Assembly: GCA_050049775.1 (NCBI GenBank)
Contig: JASFVP010000006.1
Coordinates: 1 to 64,000, forward strand
Length of the DNA: 64,000 nucleotides
Reading direction: 5' to 3'
Source of the DNA: JABDQZ01 sp050049775
Lineage (GTDB): Bacteria > Pseudomonadota > Gammaproteobacteria > Chromatiales > Chromatiaceae
Shown here: positions 61,242 to 64,000 of the stretch, one piece after another
Numbering within the stretch: position 1 is the stretch's first letter
Layout of the letters: the number at the start of each line of letters is the position of its first letter
Position numbers and translations under genes: made by a program
The notes under the pieces: model-generated
Told to the model about the DNA's origin: nothing
Database searches by the model: none
Seen by the model: the letters and a program-made list of their open reading frames with translations, nothing else

Positions 61242-62024
61242 TCACCACCAGGCGCGCCATAATTTGCGTAACGGTGTCAGGCTGATGCGCTGATGCATCA
61301 CAACAAAATTATCCTGTTGCAGTTGTCTGAGCAGCGATCGCCGCAGCTGATAATAGCGATAGAGCGGCGTCTTGCGTTGAACAGGTGGCAGGTTTGCAAT
61401 TTGTTCATCAGCAAAAGCCATTTGTGTCTGCAGCAGGCTGACAACCTGATCTGTGTGTTCTTCCCGCAACAAGGACTCAACGCCCAGTCCACTACGTCGC
61501 AGGTCCTGTGCCGGCCACAAACAGATGCCACGGCGCAAGTCGAAACCGGTGTTGCGTATGCTCTCGACCTGTTGGATCCAGGCCCCATATTGATTGGCTG
61601 CCGGGTTGCTTTCCCGGCCAACAAGTAGATCAAGCAATTCGGCGAAACTGCCGCCGAAATCGAGAAAATATTGCCACGCCTGGCTGGTATCGTCAGGTGG
61701 CAAGCGTCGCAACAGCCGATCCGTTGCATCCGCCATTTGGCGGCATAAAGGCAGGCACTGGCTGTGCTGCGTGGCAATTTGTTGAAGTGCGCGCAATAGA
61801 GGATGCTCGACTGGCGTTGGGTTGTCGAGTTGCTCTCGCCACCATTGCAGCTTGAGGCGCGCCACACCCGGGTCGTTGATGCTTTTCAGTTGCTCAAGTT
61901 GCTGTTTCCAGGCGAACAGTGTTGCCAGCGTGTCCTGGATGTCTGGCCTGGAAAAACGCACCACATAATAGGCGCTGCTGCCGAGCGGTGTTGCCTCGTT
62001 GGGAAAGCGAACATGTTCAGACAT
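61242..62024 (-). CDS. Squalene/phytoene-synthase-like protein without the Asp-rich motifs
   Basis: The protein of about 260 residues starts at MSEHVRFPNEATPLGSS; the frame is open to 62141, where it overlaps the mupP gene. It has the family's SSAYYVVRFS opening, LKLQWWREQL helix and a FDLRRGICLWPAQDLRRSGL segment. The two aspartate-rich motifs needed for prenyl diphosphate binding are missing: FAWKQQLEQLKSIND replaces the first and RNTGFDLRRG the second. It is probably not a synthase and more like the non-catalytic relatives that include NDUFAF6. It lies between mupP and yciK. Confidence 0.75.
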   Translation of the reverse strand: MSEHVRFPNEATPLGSSAYYVVRFSRPDIQDTLATLFAWKQQLEQLKSINDPGVARLKLQWWREQLDNPTPVEHPLLRALQQIATQHSQCLPLCRQMADATDRLLRRLPPDDTSQAWQYFLDFGGSFAELLDLLVGRESNPAANQYGAWIQQVESIRNTGFDLRRGICLWPAQDLRRSGLGVESLLREEHTDQVVSLLQTQMAFADEQIANLPPVQRKTPLYRYYQLRRSLLRQLQQDNFVVMHQRISLTPLRKLWRAWW

Positions 62025-62029
62025 GCAGA

Positions 62030-62689
62030 TTACAGGTGATCCAGCAGTTCCAGTGGTTGGTTGATGCTCAGGTCGGCGTGCCAGCTGGTCGGGTCGTCCT
62101 GATCGGTGAGGTAGCCAAACAGGGCGGCTACGGTAATACAACCGGCGGCGCGGCCGGCTTCGATATCGCGCTCGGCATCGCCGACGTAATAGCTGTTGGC
62201 CGGTTCCGCACCGGTGAGGCGACAGGCATGCAATACCGGCTCCGGGTGTGGTTTGTTGTGGCGGCAGGTATCACCGCTGACAATACAGGCGGCGCGGGAT
62301 GTCAGGCCCATTTGCTGCATTAACGGATCGGTCAGCCAGGCCGGTTTGTTGGTAACCACGCCCCAGGGAATGCCGCGTTGCTCGAGCTGCTCCAGGACCT
62401 CATCCATGCCGTCAAACAGGCGTGTGTTAAGGCACAGGTGCTGTTCGTAAACGCCCAGTAAAAACTGGCGATAATTTTCAAACTCGACGTGATCCGGCTC
62501 GATACCGAAACCCAGCCGGATCAACGCAGTCCCGCCATAGGAAACCACAGGGCGAATTTTTTCATAGGCCAGCGGGCGATGGCCGTGGTGCCGGAGCGTC
62601 TCATTCAGCGCATACGCCAGATCCTGGGCCGTGTCTGCCAGGGTACCGTCCAGATCAAAAAATACCGCTTCAATCGGTTCAGTCTTCAC
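62030..62689 (-). CDS. mupP: N-acetylmuramic acid 6-phosphate phosphatase (MupP)-type HAD hydrolase
   Basis: This HAD phosphatase of about 219 residues has DLDGTLADT near the start (nucleophile and acid Asp), GVVTNKP, KPHPEP with the Lys, and GDAERDIEAGRAAG with the metal Asp pair. The sequence and its place between ubiG and yciK match Pseudomonas MupP, a peptidoglycan-recycling phosphatase, rather than Gph (phosphoglycolate phosphatase). The start is uncertain: GTG 62689 overlaps the ubiG stop by 11 bp, while ATG 62716 is also open. The biochemical role is inferred. Confidence 0.82.
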   Translation of the reverse strand: MKTEPIEAVFFDLDGTLADTAQDLAYALNETLRHHGHRPLAYEKIRPVVSYGGTALIRLGFGIEPDHVEFENYRQFLLGVYEQHLCLNTRLFDGMDEVLEQLEQRGIPWGVVTNKPAWLTDPLMQQMGLTSRAACIVSGDTCRHNKPHPEPVLHACRLTGAEPANSYYVGDAERDIEAGRAAGCITVAALFGYLTDQDDPTSWHADLSINQPLELLDHL

Positions 62690-63407
62690 GCCGGGTATGC
62701 ACGATGTAATTGACATCAATGTCGGACGGATCGAGCTTGTAGTGCTGGGTCAGCGGGTTGTAGACCAGGCCGGTGATGTTTTTGCTGGTCAAACCCGCCT
62801 GGCGAATCCAGCGGTCCAGCTCCGACGGTTTGATGAATTTGGCAAAGTCATGCGTGCCTTTGGGCAACAGGCGCAACAGGTATTCCGCACCGATAATGGC
62901 AAACAAATAGGATTTGGGATTGCGGTTCAGTGTCGAGAAGAACACATGTCCACCAGGTTTGACCAGTTTGGCGCAGGCGTCGATGATGGAAGCCGGATCC
63001 GGTACATGCTCAAGCATTTCCATACAGGTGACGACATCGAAATGTCCGGGCCTTTCATGCGCCAGTTGCTCGGCCGGGATGCGTTGGTACTCAACCTGCT
63101 GGCCGGATTCGAGCAAATGCAGGCGCGCTACCTGCAGATTATTTTCGCCCATGTCGATACCGGTGACTTCGGCGCCCTTGACCGCCATGCTCTCGGCCAG
63201 GATGCCACCGCCACAGCCGACATCCAGCACTTTTTTGCTGGCCAGCCCCGCCAGTTGATCGATATATTCGAGTCGCAGCGGGTTGATTTCATGCAGTGGC
63301 TTGAATTCACTGTTCGGGTCCCACCAACGGGAAGCCAATTCCTCAAATTTGTTGATTTCACTGTGATCGACGTTGATGCTGTTGCTCGCTGACATAGCGG
63401 TACTCAC
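62679..63407 (-). CDS. ubiG: Ubiquinone biosynthesis O-methyltransferase UbiG
   Basis: UbiG does two O-methylations in ubiquinone synthesis. The 242-residue protein has the SAM site VLDVGCGGGILAESMA, then TGIDMGENNLQVARLH, VVTCMEMLEHVPDP and the FSTLNRN motif. The first of the ubiG-mupP run, it begins 25 bp from an inverted repeat. Confidence 0.96.
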   Translation of the reverse strand: MSTAMSASNSINVDHSEINKFEELASRWWDPNSEFKPLHEINPLRLEYIDQLAGLASKKVLDVGCGGGILAESMAVKGAEVTGIDMGENNLQVARLHLLESGQQVEYQRIPAEQLAHERPGHFDVVTCMEMLEHVPDPASIIDACAKLVKPGGHVFFSTLNRNPKSYLFAIIGAEYLLRLLPKGTHDFAKFIKPSELDRWIRQAGLTSKNITGLVYNPLTQHYKLDPSDIDVNYIVHTRRED

Positions 63408-63431
63408 CTGGAAACAATATTGCGAATATTA

Positions 63432-63449
63432 TGCACCAGTGTCGGTGCA
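63432..63449. repeat. Inverted repeat upstream of ubiG
   Basis: TGCACC (63432-63437) and GGTGCA (63444-63449) form a 6-bp dyad with a 6-base loop 25 bp before ubiG. It could be an operator or RNA hairpin. The 269-bp gap to the next gene also contains an AATATTGCGAATATT motif; no strong promoter is evident. Confidence 0.35.
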
Positions 63450-63676
63450 AAAACATGTTCAAAAAAACGCTGAAACCGAAAATCGACAAATCCGGTCCAT
63501 GCTGTCCGGCCTGATCCTGGTATGCCCGCCAAATCCGCTAAGTATGTGTCTGAGCTGCAAATTGTCTTTGAGATAGTTAAAGAAATACGCCAGGTAGTCG
63601 TTATTTCTCAAAGAGTAGCTTTCCGAGGCATATTTACTCACGCGCTGGATGATTTAGGGACGATCAAACAAATCTT

Positions 63677-64000
63677 ATGGATAACAAGCCGCGACTCAAA
63701 TTTTCCTTCACGATCGTCTTCATGACCATGGCCATGCTGGTCATTGTCTGTCTGGCTCAAATGCAGCAAACCGAGAAAAGCATGAGCATTGTTGTCAACG
63801 AAAGCAACGATCGCATCCAGAAGGTTTCCGAAATGATTCTGTATGCGCGGGAACGCACCATCATCCTGCATCAATTACTGCTGGTTGATGACCCTTTCGT
63901 CCGTGATGAAATGACCCAGGCGCTGCAGAAATACAGCAGCCTGTTCGCGGAAAACCGGATCAGCATGATAAACGGCAGGTTAAGTGAGGAAGAGCAAAAT
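63677..64000 (+). CDS. N-terminus of a membrane sensor protein (truncated by window end)
   Basis: The first 108 codons encode a short basic tail, one membrane helix (about residues 9-27) and an extracytoplasmic region with a helical, heptad-like pattern rich in Gln, Glu and Met (QMQQTEKSMSIVVNESNDRIQ). This resembles the four-helix-bundle sensor region of chemoreceptors and GGDEF or histidine-kinase sensors. The output domain lies beyond the window. Its start is ATG 63677 with no strong ribosome site. Confidence 0.7.
   Translation, partial: MDNKPRLKFSFTIVFMTMAMLVIVCLAQMQQTEKSMSIVVNESNDRIQKVSEMILYARERTIILHQLLLVDDPFVRDEMTQALQKYSSLFAENRISMINGRLSEEEQN

Noticed and set aside
1..64000. Mobile elements, CRISPR arrays or rRNA genes
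   Set aside because: No transposase-like genes, direct repeat arrays or rRNA sequences were seen; the tRNA pair shows no integrase or att duplication beside it.

Overview
The window is a gene-dense chromosomal segment (almost no non-coding space, no insertion sequences, no CRISPR, no rRNA) from a gammaproteobacterium. The gene order supports this: clpP-clpX-lon-hupB-tRNA-ppiD-fabI, mltD...rnhA-dnaQ, pyrG-kdsA-eno-ftsB-ispD, nrdR-ribD-ribE-ribBX-ribH-nusB-thiL-pgpA, and ubiG-mupP...yciK are all arrangements typical of that class. Several stretches resemble the Pseudomonas order but are not identical to it. A cbb3 oxidase under an oxygen-sensing FNR protein, a sulfur-globule-like secreted protein, DUF302 proteins and an exosortase A suggest a microaerobic or facultative, possibly sulfur-oxidising, free-living bacterium (Chromatiales-like). 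This last point is inference.

Layout. 1-7.4 kb: protein quality control (ClpP, cut by the window edge, ClpX, Lon), the HU-beta nucleoid protein, tRNA-Val and tRNA-Asp, and the periplasmic chaperone PpiD. 7.4-15 kb: FabI, then a four-gene peptide-type ABC importer (lipoprotein receptor, two permeases, fused double ATPase) with overlapping genes. 15-19.7 kb: a secreted alpha/beta hydrolase, MltD, a methyltransferase, RNase HI and DnaQ. 19.7-26.3 kb: respiration block on the minus strand with FNR, CcoN, CcoO, CcoQ (58 aa), CcoP, a small membrane protein, CcoG and FixH; two perfect FNR boxes sit at the positions expected for FNR-activated promoters. 26.4-26.9 kb: the sulfur-globule-like protein.

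27-36 kb: pyrG-kdsA-eno-ftsB-ispD, an inverted tatD, ispF-truD, then DUF3581 and HDOD genes. 36.2-46.3 kb: glyA, the riboflavin/nusB/thiL/pgpA operon, a secreted aspartic protease, folE2, ispA and xseB. 46.3-55 kb: CNP1-like protein, parE, bioA, a diheme cytochrome c-DUF302 fusion with a second DUF302 protein, parC, and a DUF3050 protein. 55-64 kb: ppsR; an exosortase island (a cysteine-less asparagine-synthase-like protein, XrtA-EpsI, and a tandem-thioredoxin protein overlapping it); then yciK-like SDR, a degenerate squalene/phytoene-synthase-like protein, mupP, ubiG and the start of a membrane sensor.

The most interesting parts are the exosortase island with its tandem thioredoxin, the DUF302/cytochrome pair wedged between parE and parC, the degenerate prenyl-synthase-like gene, the sulfur-globule-like gene with a palindrome in its promoter, and the FNR circuit. 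All assignments come from reading the sequence and from knowledge of the families; no database search was run.
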